Of a DNA stretch of 6,232 nucleotides, positions 1 through 5,586 are shown piece by piece. The stretch's first letter is position 1; each line of letters opens with the position of its first letter. The DNA is from Clostridia bacterium. Lineage in GTDB: Bacteria > Bacillota > Clostridia > Christensenellales > DTU072. The stretch covers positions 1 through 6,232 of the forward strand of contig JAQVME010000090.1 of the NCBI GenBank assembly GCA_028703745.1. Reading direction: 5' to 3'. The notes under the pieces are model-generated. The model made no database searches. It was not told where the DNA came from and saw only the letters and a list, made by a program, of their open reading frames with translations. The translations under genes and the position numbers were made by a program.

Positions 1-1773
1 GGATTCTATGTCGTAAAGCGAGTACGTTAGTACTTTCATATTGTCCGCGGAGGTAGCCTCTGCACAATCAAGCGTAATATCGGGCGATAGCATACGCGCC
101 TCGACGGGCGTCCACGGATCCGTGTCGCCATTGTCATAAATCATTCTGTATTTCATAAAAGAAATATTTATTTTATCGCCGACGATATATTGCTTGCCGG
201 TGACGTCGCCATAATTCGACAGTTCCAAACTTACCGGCGCTCTGCTGACTACCTTTACGTTCAGAGGAATGCTCCAGTCGGTGTTTTCCATATAAATAAC
301 CGATAACACATAATCTCCCGCAGAGGAGATATCCAGCGTTCTTCTGGGCTCAACTGCGTTTACGGCAAGAATGCGATAACTCTTCGCCGTGACGTGTGTA
401 ACCTGCTGATTGACACCGTCGATTTCTTCTATGGTGTCCACGCTCGCCGTAATAGTAACGGTGTATACTTGAGCGTTCCTAATCTCTATTAAGGTGTTCT
501 CGCCGCTCTTTATGACAGGCACCGCCGCGCCGCTGCTGTCTGTTGCGGTGATTTTTAATTGGTAATCGTTTTCGTAGTCGTAGAGCGAGCTTGCAACGTT
601 GATTTCGTAATCAAGTATACAATCGCCTACGGGCACATCCTTCTTCTCCAGAGGTTCAATCGTCAGTCCTCTTATTTCGGATTTTTCGGTGCTTTGAACG
701 TTGTAGACCTTCAAGAGGTTGTCGCTCATGCGATAGGTACCTATGGTGCCGTCGTCGAAAGTCACCTCGACTTCTCCGCTCGAAAGGTTGATGGTGTCGC
801 CCTGAATAATATTCTGCAAAGTGGTAGATGGCGTTCTGACTTCGTTTGTGACTATGTTGCCGAACTCGTCGTACTTCGCCGATTCAAGCAAAATGCCGTT
901 TGTGATGGGATATTGTTTTATTCTCATGCTCTTCCAGCGCCTAAAGAGCACCTGAATCTTGAACTCAGTTTCAAAAACCATATCTTCGGGATACTTTGTA
1001 TAGAGCACCTTAACTTCGGTGGAAGGCGTCGCGCGCTCATTGTTAAACTTGAATTCCAGCTGCTCCTCATCAATAAAGCGTGAATTTACTTCCTCAACCT
1101 TGCCGTTGTTATAGTGAAAATTGAGTATCATTCCTAAGGGATTTATCTCATGCCCTATATAAACAGACTTGGCAGTCGGAGGAGTCTTTACAGAAATAGA
1201 CTGGAGTTCCTTCGGAACAACGACAATGGGAATCTCCAACGATTCTGTTCTGTATGTAATCCTAACGGTTTGCGGACCGACAACATCGGGGTTGTAATGA
1301 GTGACGTTGTTTGCGAGTATGGGCATATCTATGGTTCTGCCACCCTCAAACCGCACTCTTAGCGTACCGCCTGTAACGTCAAAAGGAGTGCCTTCTATGT
1401 AATTTGTTTTTTCAGGGAAGGTGCCTATTTCGACACTTTGAGTAACTAAATCAAGATCTTCAATATTGAAAGAGGTAGAGACCTGCTTATAATTTATTTT
1501 TACCGAAATAATGCCCGACTTGTCGGTATTAAAAGACGGATCGACCATATCCGCCGTTACGGGTATCTGGTCGATAGTGCCGTCATCATATTGCACGTAA
1601 AGAGTGGCGGCGGTCAAAGACAATTCGTCGCCTACAAAATAATACTGTTGCATCATACCGTCGACGGATATGCTTTCAACTTTTGCGTCGGCAAGGACTA
1701 TGTCCGCATCGCAGGCATACAACAAAGACATAAGTAACGCAATAAAAACGATAATAAAAAGTCTTTTTTTCAC
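1..1773 (-). CDS. Multi-domain bacterial Ig-like surface lipoprotein (C-terminus beyond window)
   Basis: Reading the minus strand from GTG at 1773 gives 591 codons without a stop down to base 1, so the C-terminus is missing. The N-terminus (MKKRLFIIVF...) is a lipoprotein signal: two Lys and one Arg, a hydrophobic core at about residues 5-19, then the lipobox L-Y-A-C with Cys21 as the lipidation site. The rest is beta-rich and repetitive. Successive ~75-90-residue modules (about 32-107, 108-187, 190-277, 278-370, then less regular ones) share the pattern aromatic-x-x-Gly-Asp/Glu, hydrophobic strand, Tyr-x-Asp/Asn-Gly, as in bacterial Ig-like group 3/4 domains. No catalytic motif is seen, so a role as a surface-anchored adhesin or structural protein is inference. 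The GTG start is favoured because GGAGA lies 9 nt upstream, no in-frame ATG precedes it, and a TGA stop in this frame lies 7 codons upstream. It has its own promoter 172 nt after the operon. Confidence 0.85.
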   Translation of the reverse strand, partial: MKKRLFIIVFIALLMSLLYACDADIVLADAKVESISVDGMMQQYYFVGDELSLTAATLYVQYDDGTIDQIPVTADMVDPSFNTDKSGIISVKINYKQVSTSFNIEDLDLVTQSVEIGTFPEKTNYIEGTPFDVTGGTLRVRFEGGRTIDMPILANNVTHYNPDVVGPQTVRITYRTESLEIPIVVVPKELQSISVKTPPTAKSVYIGHEINPLGMILNFHYNNGKVEEVNSRFIDEEQLEFKFNNERATPSTEVKVLYTKYPEDMVFETEFKIQVLFRRWKSMRIKQYPITNGILLESAKYDEFGNIVTNEVRTPSTTLQNIIQGDTINLSSGEVEVTFDDGTIGTYRMSDNLLKVYNVQSTEKSEIRGLTIEPLEKKDVPVGDCILDYEINVASSLYDYENDYQLKITATDSSGAAVPVIKSGENTLIEIRNAQVYTVTITASVDTIEEIDGVNQQVTHVTAKSYRILAVNAVEPRRTLDISSAGDYVLSVIYMENTDWSIPLNVKVVSRAPVSLELSNYGDVTGKQYIVGDKINISFMKYRMIYDNGDTDPWTPVEARMLSPDITLDCAEATSADNMKVLTYSLYDIES

Positions 1774-1815
1774 TTTGTTTTGTCTCCATTGTCAGCAGTA
1801 TTTGCGGCTTGAGAA

Positions 1816-1865
1816 AAACCTGCATTTTTCATACATATATATTATAATATATGTATAGCAGGTTT
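1816..1865. repeat. Large nested inverted repeat around the lipoprotein promoter
   Basis: The outer arms AAACCTGC (1816-1823) and GCAGGTTT (1858-1865) are perfect complements. Inside them, ATACATATAT (1831-1840) and ATATATGTAT (1847-1856) form a second perfect 10-bp inverted repeat with a 6-nt spacer. The unpaired stretch is 7 nt on one side and 1 nt on the other. Read on the minus strand, the outer 3' arm runs into GGTTTTTCTC, so RNA reading through from the upstream operon could form a terminator-like hairpin. It could equally be a protein-binding palindrome. Function is inferred. Confidence 0.55.
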
Positions 1866-1869
1866 GCAA
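1841..1869 (-). promoter_or_regulatory. Sigma-70 promoter of the Ig-like lipoprotein gene
   Basis: On the minus strand, TTGCAA (1869-1864) and a perfect TATAAT (1846-1841) are separated by 17 nt. The predicted start is near 1834, giving a leader of about 60 nt before the GTG. The -10 hexamer is exactly the 6-nt spacer of a 10-bp inverted repeat. The -35 matches consensus at 4 of 6 positions. Confidence 0.6.
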
Positions 1870-1945
1870 GAGTAAATTAAAGATAATTGTTATAAAGTTG
1901 TTTTCTTCAAAGCGAGCGTTCTTTAAATGCGGCGCTAAAAAATGC

Positions 1946-2593
1946 CTACAATTCAAGCTTCAGCCTAGCAGCAGCCTCGAGGGCGTAATCAATCTTGTTC
2001 GTAGTTATGTTCGCCAGTTCGGCATGCGTTAATAATCTGTCCAATTCCGCGGTTTTGTCCACCGTAAACACTGACAACTTCAGCCCTATCCTTGCAGCTT
2101 CCGCGAGCATTTGTTCGGTGCAATACTTGTAACTCAAGTTCAAACCTTTTATTCTTTGGTTGTTTTGGGTATCTATAGCGCTCTTTATGGCTACCAAATT
2201 CTCGGCTTTTGGCTTCTTGCCAAAGAATCCCACGTTCAGAAAAACTTGTCCTGCGTTCAGATAAGCCAAATCCTTTTTTTTGACCGAACCGGTAAAGATA
2301 ATTCTATCCTCCACGCCCTTTTCTTTGGCAAGTTCCAGCACACATTTGACTAGACCGGGTCTTTTTACGTCACAATTTACCATAAAATCGTATTTCTTTA
2401 TGTATTCAAAGACGAAGCCGAGTGTCAAGGCTTTTTTGACAAACAGCCTGGGAAGATGCGAAATATACAATAGACTGCGGCATTTGTAAATATCTACCTC
2501 TATGACGTTCGCGGCATAATCCCTGATGACGTCGAAATACTTTGCGGAATTCCTCCCCGTACCGAGAGCGCCGCCGTGAGCCGTAAGCAACAT
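1946..2593 (-). CDS. Glycerophosphodiester phosphodiesterase-like protein
   Basis: The 215-residue protein has the outline of the GDPD TIM-barrel family, which hydrolyses glycerophosphodiesters to glycerol-3-phosphate and an alcohol using a metal ion and two histidines. Visible family marks are AHGG near the start with candidate catalytic His6, Glu32-Val-Asp34 for metal binding, Ser45-His46 in the position of the usual HD pair (second catalytic His), VNCDVK at 72-77 in place of the usual acidic strand, LSVFTVD at 173-179, and the closing ITTNKIDYAL at 196-205 typical of GDPD ends. It is shorter than the usual ~240 residues. It lacks the canonical HRG...PENT opening and carries GGALGTGRNS instead, so it is a divergent member. 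No signal peptide is seen, so it is cytoplasmic. It is the last gene of the four-gene operon; its SD overlaps the upstream gene's final codons and stop. Family fairly sure, substrate unknown. Confidence 0.8.
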   Translation of the reverse strand: MLLTAHGGALGTGRNSAKYFDVIRDYAANVIEVDIYKCRSLLYISHLPRLFVKKALTLGFVFEYIKKYDFMVNCDVKRPGLVKCVLELAKEKGVEDRIIFTGSVKKKDLAYLNAGQVFLNVGFFGKKPKAENLVAIKSAIDTQNNQRIKGLNLSYKYCTEQMLAEAARIGLKLSVFTVDKTAELDRLLTHAELANITTNKIDYALEAAARLKLEL

Positions 2594-2596
2594 TTT

Positions 2597-3541
2597 TTAC
2601 CTCCTGTCTATAACATAGTAAGGGCTGGCAAGCGCTAGCGTAAGGTTGCTGGCTCCTTCCATGTCCCCGAAAATTTCTATTCTTAGATAGCCTTCGCTAC
2701 AATTTACCGTCAGCTTTTCACCAAGGGCTGCTACCCTTTCGGCGCAAGAACTGCCCTTCAATGCCACGCCTTTGGGAATAACGCCATACCGCGAACAAAA
2801 GTCCTCAAAAAAGTTTACGACGGTTATTTCAAAAACATGCTTGCCCGCCTCAAGCTCAGAGCCGAATGGCAAACTTTGTCCGTCAACCTTGACATCTAAT
2901 CCCAGTCCGGCGGAAACGAAAGTGTCACCGCTTTTTATGGCGCGCTCGGGCTCGTCCTTATCACCGATAAAGGTGTAAGCATAGGAATAATCAGCCTTTT
3001 CCCTATGCCAATCATAGCCGTATACCGCAGCAAGACGGTTGCCCTTGCAAAGAAGGCTGTCGTACAGCTCTATTGCGCGGAGGTTATACCCCTCTCTGTT
3101 TGGCGTTTTTTGCGACCAGACCTCAAAGCCCGAAATATATTGGTACTTCGTTATGGGCAGTTCCATATAACAGCCTTTGCACATGGGCGAGCCATGCCGC
3201 TTCGGATGCGCCACCGTCAGCACTGCTCCGGCTTTTGAGGCTTTCTCGATAATAGCGTCAATGTTTTGCATATCAATTTCGCGCCAGTCTACAGCAGTGT
3301 TATTGCCCAGAGCCGTTATATGTCCGAAAAAGGTAGTCCATTCTATACCGCGTATGACCTTTAGTCCGCACTCCTTCCCCAAAGCAACGGTTTCGTCCAC
3401 GGCGGATACGGTGTTGTGGTCGGTAACGGCAATGCCGGTATATCCTCTCTTCTTTGAGGCGTTGACAAGAGTTTTTGGCGACATCTCGCCGTCGCTGTGG
3501 AAGGTATGGCAATGCAGTTCAAAGGGATAATACTTATTCAA
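2597..3541 (-). CDS. PHP-domain metallohydrolase, CehA/McbA type
   Basis: From TTG at 3541 the protein has 314 residues and starts a few residues before the PHP signature, as expected. The metal ligands are visible in order: His10-Cys-His12 with Ser16-Asp17-Gly18 (HCHTFHSDG), Thr40-Asp41-His42-Asn43, Glu67 in GIEW, His74, Ala111-His112-Pro113, and Asp177-Trp-His179. This is a full PHP active site, usually used for phosphoester or ester hydrolysis. The C-terminal third (about 207-310) is beta-rich and ends ASPYYV, resembling the C-terminal extension of CehA/McbA proteins. An ATG at 3580 in the same frame would add 13 residues but would overlap the upstream gene by 47 bp with no fitting SD. The TTG has GGAGGT 5 nt upstream and an 8-bp overlap. 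The usual N-terminal domain of this family is the separate upstream gene. No signal peptide; substrate not identifiable. Confidence 0.88.
   Translation of the reverse strand: MNKYYPFELHCHTFHSDGEMSPKTLVNASKKRGYTGIAVTDHNTVSAVDETVALGKECGLKVIRGIEWTTFFGHITALGNNTAVDWREIDMQNIDAIIEKASKAGAVLTVAHPKRHGSPMCKGCYMELPITKYQYISGFEVWSQKTPNREGYNLRAIELYDSLLCKGNRLAAVYGYDWHREKADYSYAYTFIGDKDEPERAIKSGDTFVSAGLGLDVKVDGQSLPFGSELEAGKHVFEITVVNFFEDFCSRYGVIPKGVALKGSSCAERVAALGEKLTVNCSEGYLRIEIFGDMEGASNLTLALASPYYVIDRR
2599..2605 (-). promoter_or_regulatory. Ribosome binding site of the GDPD-like gene, inside the preceding PHP gene
   Basis: AGGAGGT lies 5 nt before the ATG at 2593. Its bases are the last two Arg codons (AGG AGG) and the first base of the TAA stop of the PHP gene. 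Ribosomes finishing the PHP gene therefore vacate this site next to the new start, which indicates translational coupling. Confidence 0.75.
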
Positions 3542-3980
3542 TGCTGACCTCCAAGTCAAAATCGACGTACGGAGTAACAAAATGGAAAGGCGAGACCGTG
3601 ATTATCCAGCGACCTTTGGTCACGGCGCAGGGTACGAAGCCGCGGCTGCTCTTTTGCGCCGAAATCTTGTGAAGTTGGTTTACGCTGTGGCGGTGAGCCG
3701 CGCCGATGAAGCCGTCGGGGCTGTCAATTGACAAAGTCAGCATGTTCTTGAGCGGCAAAAACTCCTCAAGCTCTGCATCATTACGTCTTATGCCCGGCTC
3801 GTAAATCTCCATGCCGCGCCTTATTATCTCTAGTGACTGCTGCCTGTCCTCAAGCGTTGCGGGCTGAAAAGAAAACTTTACCGTCAGCGCATTGCCGCCG
3901 CAAGGCGCCTCAAACGGAATATATATATGGCGGCAACTCTCACTTTCTGTAAGCCGCCTATGTTCATGCAATACTATCAT
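3534..3980 (-). CDS. Stand-alone N-terminal beta-sandwich domain of a CehA/McbA-type hydrolase
   Basis: This 148-residue protein has no catalytic motif. It resembles the non-catalytic N-terminal domain that CehA/McbA-family proteins carry before the PHP domain: an opening RRLT followed by a Y-x-IPFEAP strand (about 20-26), a VKFSF strand (34-38), and a closing GFVP-x-x-x-x-KGRWIITVSPFHF segment (about 113-132) that matches the family pattern GYVPG-x-x-x-G-x-W-x-V-x-L-G-x-Y. It ends with a short beta strand just where the PHP polypeptide begins. ATG at 3980 has AGAGGA 6 nt upstream and lies 19 nt after the kinase stop. The two proteins very likely form one functional enzyme, by analogy with the fused form. 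The match is from memory of family patterns and is moderately sure. Confidence 0.72.
   Translation of the reverse strand: MIVLHEHRRLTESESCRHIYIPFEAPCGGNALTVKFSFQPATLEDRQQSLEIIRRGMEIYEPGIRRNDAELEEFLPLKNMLTLSIDSPDGFIGAAHRHSVNQLHKISAQKSSRGFVPCAVTKGRWIITVSPFHFVTPYVDFDLEVSIE
3547..3552 (-). promoter_or_regulatory. Ribosome binding site fixing the TTG start of the PHP gene
   Basis: GGAGGT lies 5 nt before TTG (3541-3539), inside the last codons of the preceding gene, whose TAA is at 3536-3534. This favours the TTG start over the in-frame ATG at 3580 and implies translational coupling of the two genes. Confidence 0.75.
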
Positions 3981-3999
3981 TCTTTTTCCTCTAATGCGG

Positions 4000-4893
4000 T
4001 CAATTCTTATAAAAAGTAGCGATATATTTCATTATGTCGGCTCTTGTGCCCTTGTACGGGCCGGGCGCCTCCATTTTTGCCGAGACGGTCGCGGTGGCGA
4101 CAAGCAGCGACTCCTCAAGTCCGCTTCGCAGTCTTTCTGTTATGTACGCCGCGAAGGTGGTATCGCCTCTTCCGCTTCTGCCGCTGAGGTTGCGCGCTTT
4201 TATGGGGCAAGTAGCCATTGTTTTGCCGTCATACGCCAGCACCTCGGTATTGTGCGTGATGACAACTTCTTTGGCGCCCCATTCAAAAAACAACCTCGCC
4301 GCGGCGGCTCTGTCGGAAAGACCCGTCAAAATCTCGGCTTCGGCGGCATCGGTCTTCAGCAAATCAATATACGGCAGCAGCTGCCTTTTTTCTGCCCAGT
4401 CTTCAAAATACATTCTGCCTCCGTCAGCCATATCGGCGTGGCGCAGCAACGCTTGTACGTCAACGGCGACTTTGCCGCGCTTAGACAGAGATTTTATTAA
4501 TTCGCCGTCAAAATCTCCGTATATAAGCCCTGCGAGGTGATATATCTTTGCATCTACGTCGGGAATATCCGCAAGCCTAAACGGGTCGCCCTGCGCTATG
4601 CAGGTACACGTACGGCGCTCCTTGTCGGCGGTATGGTACTTGTTTCTTATTGAGGTGGAAGCCTTCGACGGTATGAAATAGACGTCCTCGACGGGTATGA
4701 CAAGCTCCGAGAGTCTTGAGGCGTCCTTTTCGTTCAGCTTTGTGACGGCGCCAACTTTGTGCCCCAGCGCGTACGCCGCCGCCGACGAATAAATAACCGC
4801 TCCGCCTACCTCAACGATAAGGTTGTCAAGATAATCTATATTGTAATCGAGTGAAATATGACCGATAGTCAGAGTATCGTATTTTTTCTTCAT
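4000..4893 (-). CDS. PfkB-family (ribokinase-like) carbohydrate kinase
   Basis: The 297 residues are the usual length for ATP-dependent PfkB sugar or polyol kinases. The N-terminal strand TIGHISLDYN (9-18) is followed by VGGAVIYSSAAAYALG (29-44), the glycine-rich substrate-binding segment with the family's GG pair (30-31) and lid region. KTDAAEAEILTG (180-191) corresponds to the K-x-N-E-x-E metal/ATP segment. SGRSGRGDTTFAAYI (237-251) is the second PfkB signature, with Asp244 as catalytic base and the preceding glycines forming the anion hole; it reads GRGD instead of the usual GAGD. The substrate cannot be read off; inositol or another polyol would suit the phosphodiesterase neighbours, but that is inference. 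ATG at 4893 has AAAGGA 6 nt upstream. It is the first gene of the operon, about 30 nt from the predicted transcription start. Confidence 0.88.
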   Translation of the reverse strand: MKKKYDTLTIGHISLDYNIDYLDNLIVEVGGAVIYSSAAAYALGHKVGAVTKLNEKDASRLSELVIPVEDVYFIPSKASTSIRNKYHTADKERRTCTCIAQGDPFRLADIPDVDAKIYHLAGLIYGDFDGELIKSLSKRGKVAVDVQALLRHADMADGGRMYFEDWAEKRQLLPYIDLLKTDAAEAEILTGLSDRAAAARLFFEWGAKEVVITHNTEVLAYDGKTMATCPIKARNLSGRSGRGDTTFAAYITERLRSGLEESLLVATATVSAKMEAPGPYKGTRADIMKYIATFYKN

Positions 4894-4928
4894 AAAACGT
4901 CCTTTGCGGCAAATAATTCTTAATAATA

Positions 4929-4957
4929 ATTATACAATTATTTTGCAGCAAGGGCAA
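4929..4957 (-). promoter_or_regulatory. Sigma-70 promoter of the kinase-PHP-GDPD operon
   Basis: On the minus strand, TTGCCC (4957-4952) is followed after 17 nt by a perfect TATAAT (4934-4929). The predicted start near 4922 leaves a leader of about 30 nt, and the region is AT-rich. The -35 matches consensus at 4 of 6 positions. No operator or riboswitch-like structure is seen in this short leader. Confidence 0.65.
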
Positions 4958-5039
4958 GACAAATCGGCATTCCTGTAAGTAAGTTGTCCGCTTTTGGATA
5001 TATCATTCTGCTATCCTTTGGGATAACAAAAAACATTTT

Positions 5040-5099
5040 GACATACAAAAGGAGGGCATTACGCCCTCCCTATTGTATGTGGCGGAGAAGTCCGATTCG
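5040..5099 (-). repeat. Diverged distal copy of the tRNA-Ser 3' end plus terminator
   Basis: This stretch repeats the terminator hairpin and the last ~20 nt of tRNA-Ser (CCA, acceptor strand, part of the T arm). Relative to the other copies it has one extra C in the hairpin 3' arm (CCCTCCC) and GTCCGATTCG instead of GTCGGGATTCG. It lacks the hairpin block found to the left of the other copies, so it marks the outer end of the array. No tRNA 5' half precedes it on the minus strand, so it cannot give a tRNA. Confidence 0.8.
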
Positions 5100-5250
5100 C
5101 CCCTCCCTCGTCGCCCGCTTCGCTATCGCTCCTCACGAGCTTTGGCTACCGACAGTCACACCGGACTGTCGGCTTAACGCGTCGCTCCGCTTGGACTATT
5201 GCTATATATTTCTCATACTTAGAAGCTTGCATTCAGATGCCGTTGTCCTA
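5100..5250. other. Unique spacer of the distal array unit, with a 9-bp hairpin
   Basis: No gene is supported here. The first ~80 bases are GC-rich and absent from the next unit. They contain the perfect inverted repeat CCGACAGTC (5149-5157) / GACTGTCGG (5164-5172) with a 6-nt loop. The remainder shares TCGCTCCGCTTG and TTTCTCATAC with the spacer at 5391-5466, so the two spacers are probably diverged relatives. Confidence 0.6.
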
Positions 5251-5390
5251 CGCTTTCACGCCGGAGCAGGGTCGAAGGCATACCATGCCTTCGACTTTCC
5301 CTGCTCGTTCGAATCCCATATTTGTTTTTTGACATACAAAAGGAGGGCATTACGCCCTCCTATTGTATGTGGCGGAGAAGTCGGGATTCG
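5251..5390 (-). repeat. 140-bp direct repeat, copy 1: hairpin block, terminator, tRNA-Ser 3' fragment
   Basis: This block matches 5467-5606 at 139 of 140 positions (only 5318 A versus 5534 G differs), with a period of 216 bp. It contains, left to right, a long hairpin (5264-5306), a T-arm-like CGAATCCC, a T run, the tRNA terminator hairpin (5332-5370) and the last 21 nt of tRNA-Ser in minus orientation (5390-5370). The match stops inside the T loop, so this copy cannot form a tRNA. Near-identity indicates a recent duplication or gene conversion. Confidence 0.9.
5264..5306. repeat. Long hairpin element, copy 1
   Basis: Inner arms GTCGAAGGCAT (5271-5281) and ATGCCTTCGAC (5285-5295) are perfect complements around a 3-nt ACC loop. 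Outer arms GAGCAGG (5264-5270) and CCTGCTC (5300-5306) extend the stem to 18 bp with a 4-nt one-sided bulge (5296-5299). It has no T run directly after either arm, so it is not a plain terminator. It is repeated exactly at 5480-5522. Confidence 0.85.
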
Positions 5391-5466
5391 CTCCGCTTGA
5401 ATGCTTGCCTTCGTCTCGTTAATGCTTTACTCAACAGCTTTCTCATACACACTGCTCGTTATTCTG
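5391..5466. other. Unique spacer of the proximal array unit
   Basis: These 76 bases separate the tRNA 3' fragment at 5370-5390 from the second 140-bp repeat. No ORF or RNA is supported. Short matches (CGCTCCGCTTG, TTTCTCATAC) to 5180-5220 suggest descent from the same sequence as the distal spacer. Confidence 0.5.
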
Positions 5467-5479
5467 CGCTTTCACGCCG

Positions 5480-5522
5480 GAGCAGGGTCGAAGGCATACC
5501 ATGCCTTCGACTTTCCCTGCTC
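5480..5522. repeat. Long hairpin element, copy 2
   Basis: This is an exact copy of the 5264-5306 hairpin: 11-bp inner stem, ACC loop, 7-bp outer stem and 4-nt bulge. It lies about 60 nt downstream of the tRNA CCA end, past the terminator, in the minus-strand direction. Confidence 0.85.
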
Positions 5523-5547
5523 GTTCGAATCCCGTATTTGTTTTTTG

Positions 5548-5586
5548 ACATACAAAAGGAGGGCATTACGCCCTCCTATTGTATGT
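5548..5586 (-). terminator. Rho-independent terminator of tRNA-Ser
   Basis: On the minus strand, AGGAGGGC, loop GTAAT and GCCCTCCT form an 8-bp GC-rich stem directly followed by TTTTGTATGT. Beyond one A/A mismatch, the flanks ACATACAA and TTGTATGT pair for another 8 bp, so the whole 39-nt element is a near-perfect hairpin. Its outer arm begins at the last base of the tRNA CCA. The same hairpin recurs at 5332-5370 and, with one extra C, at 5041-5080. Confidence 0.78.

Noticed and set aside
559..1362. Plus-strand ORFs of 174 and 70 codons
   Set aside because: They lie opposite the continuous 591-codon lipoprotein frame, which has a signal peptide, an SD and a promoter; the plus-strand frames show no recognisable domain.
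1770..1832. 20-codon upstream ORF in the lipoprotein leader whose TGA overlaps the GTG start
   Set aside because: Its ATG would lie about 2 nt from the predicted transcript start with no SD, and the peptide has no recognisable features. It is probably chance, though the GTGA overlap is neat.
3542..3580. ATG at 3580 as start of the PHP protein
   Set aside because: It would extend the overlap with the upstream gene to 47 bp and lacks a well-placed SD, while the TTG at 3541 has GGAGGT at 5 nt and starts just before the PHP signature.
3892..4540. Plus-strand ORFs of 202 and 168 codons
   Set aside because: They are antisense to the PfkB kinase, whose motifs are clear; the plus-strand products resemble no family.
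5545..5582. Plus-strand promoter starting with TTGACA (5545-5550)
   Set aside because: No -10-like hexamer lies 16-18 nt downstream (ACGCCC at 17 nt), and the sequence is part of the terminator hairpin arm with no plus-strand gene after it.
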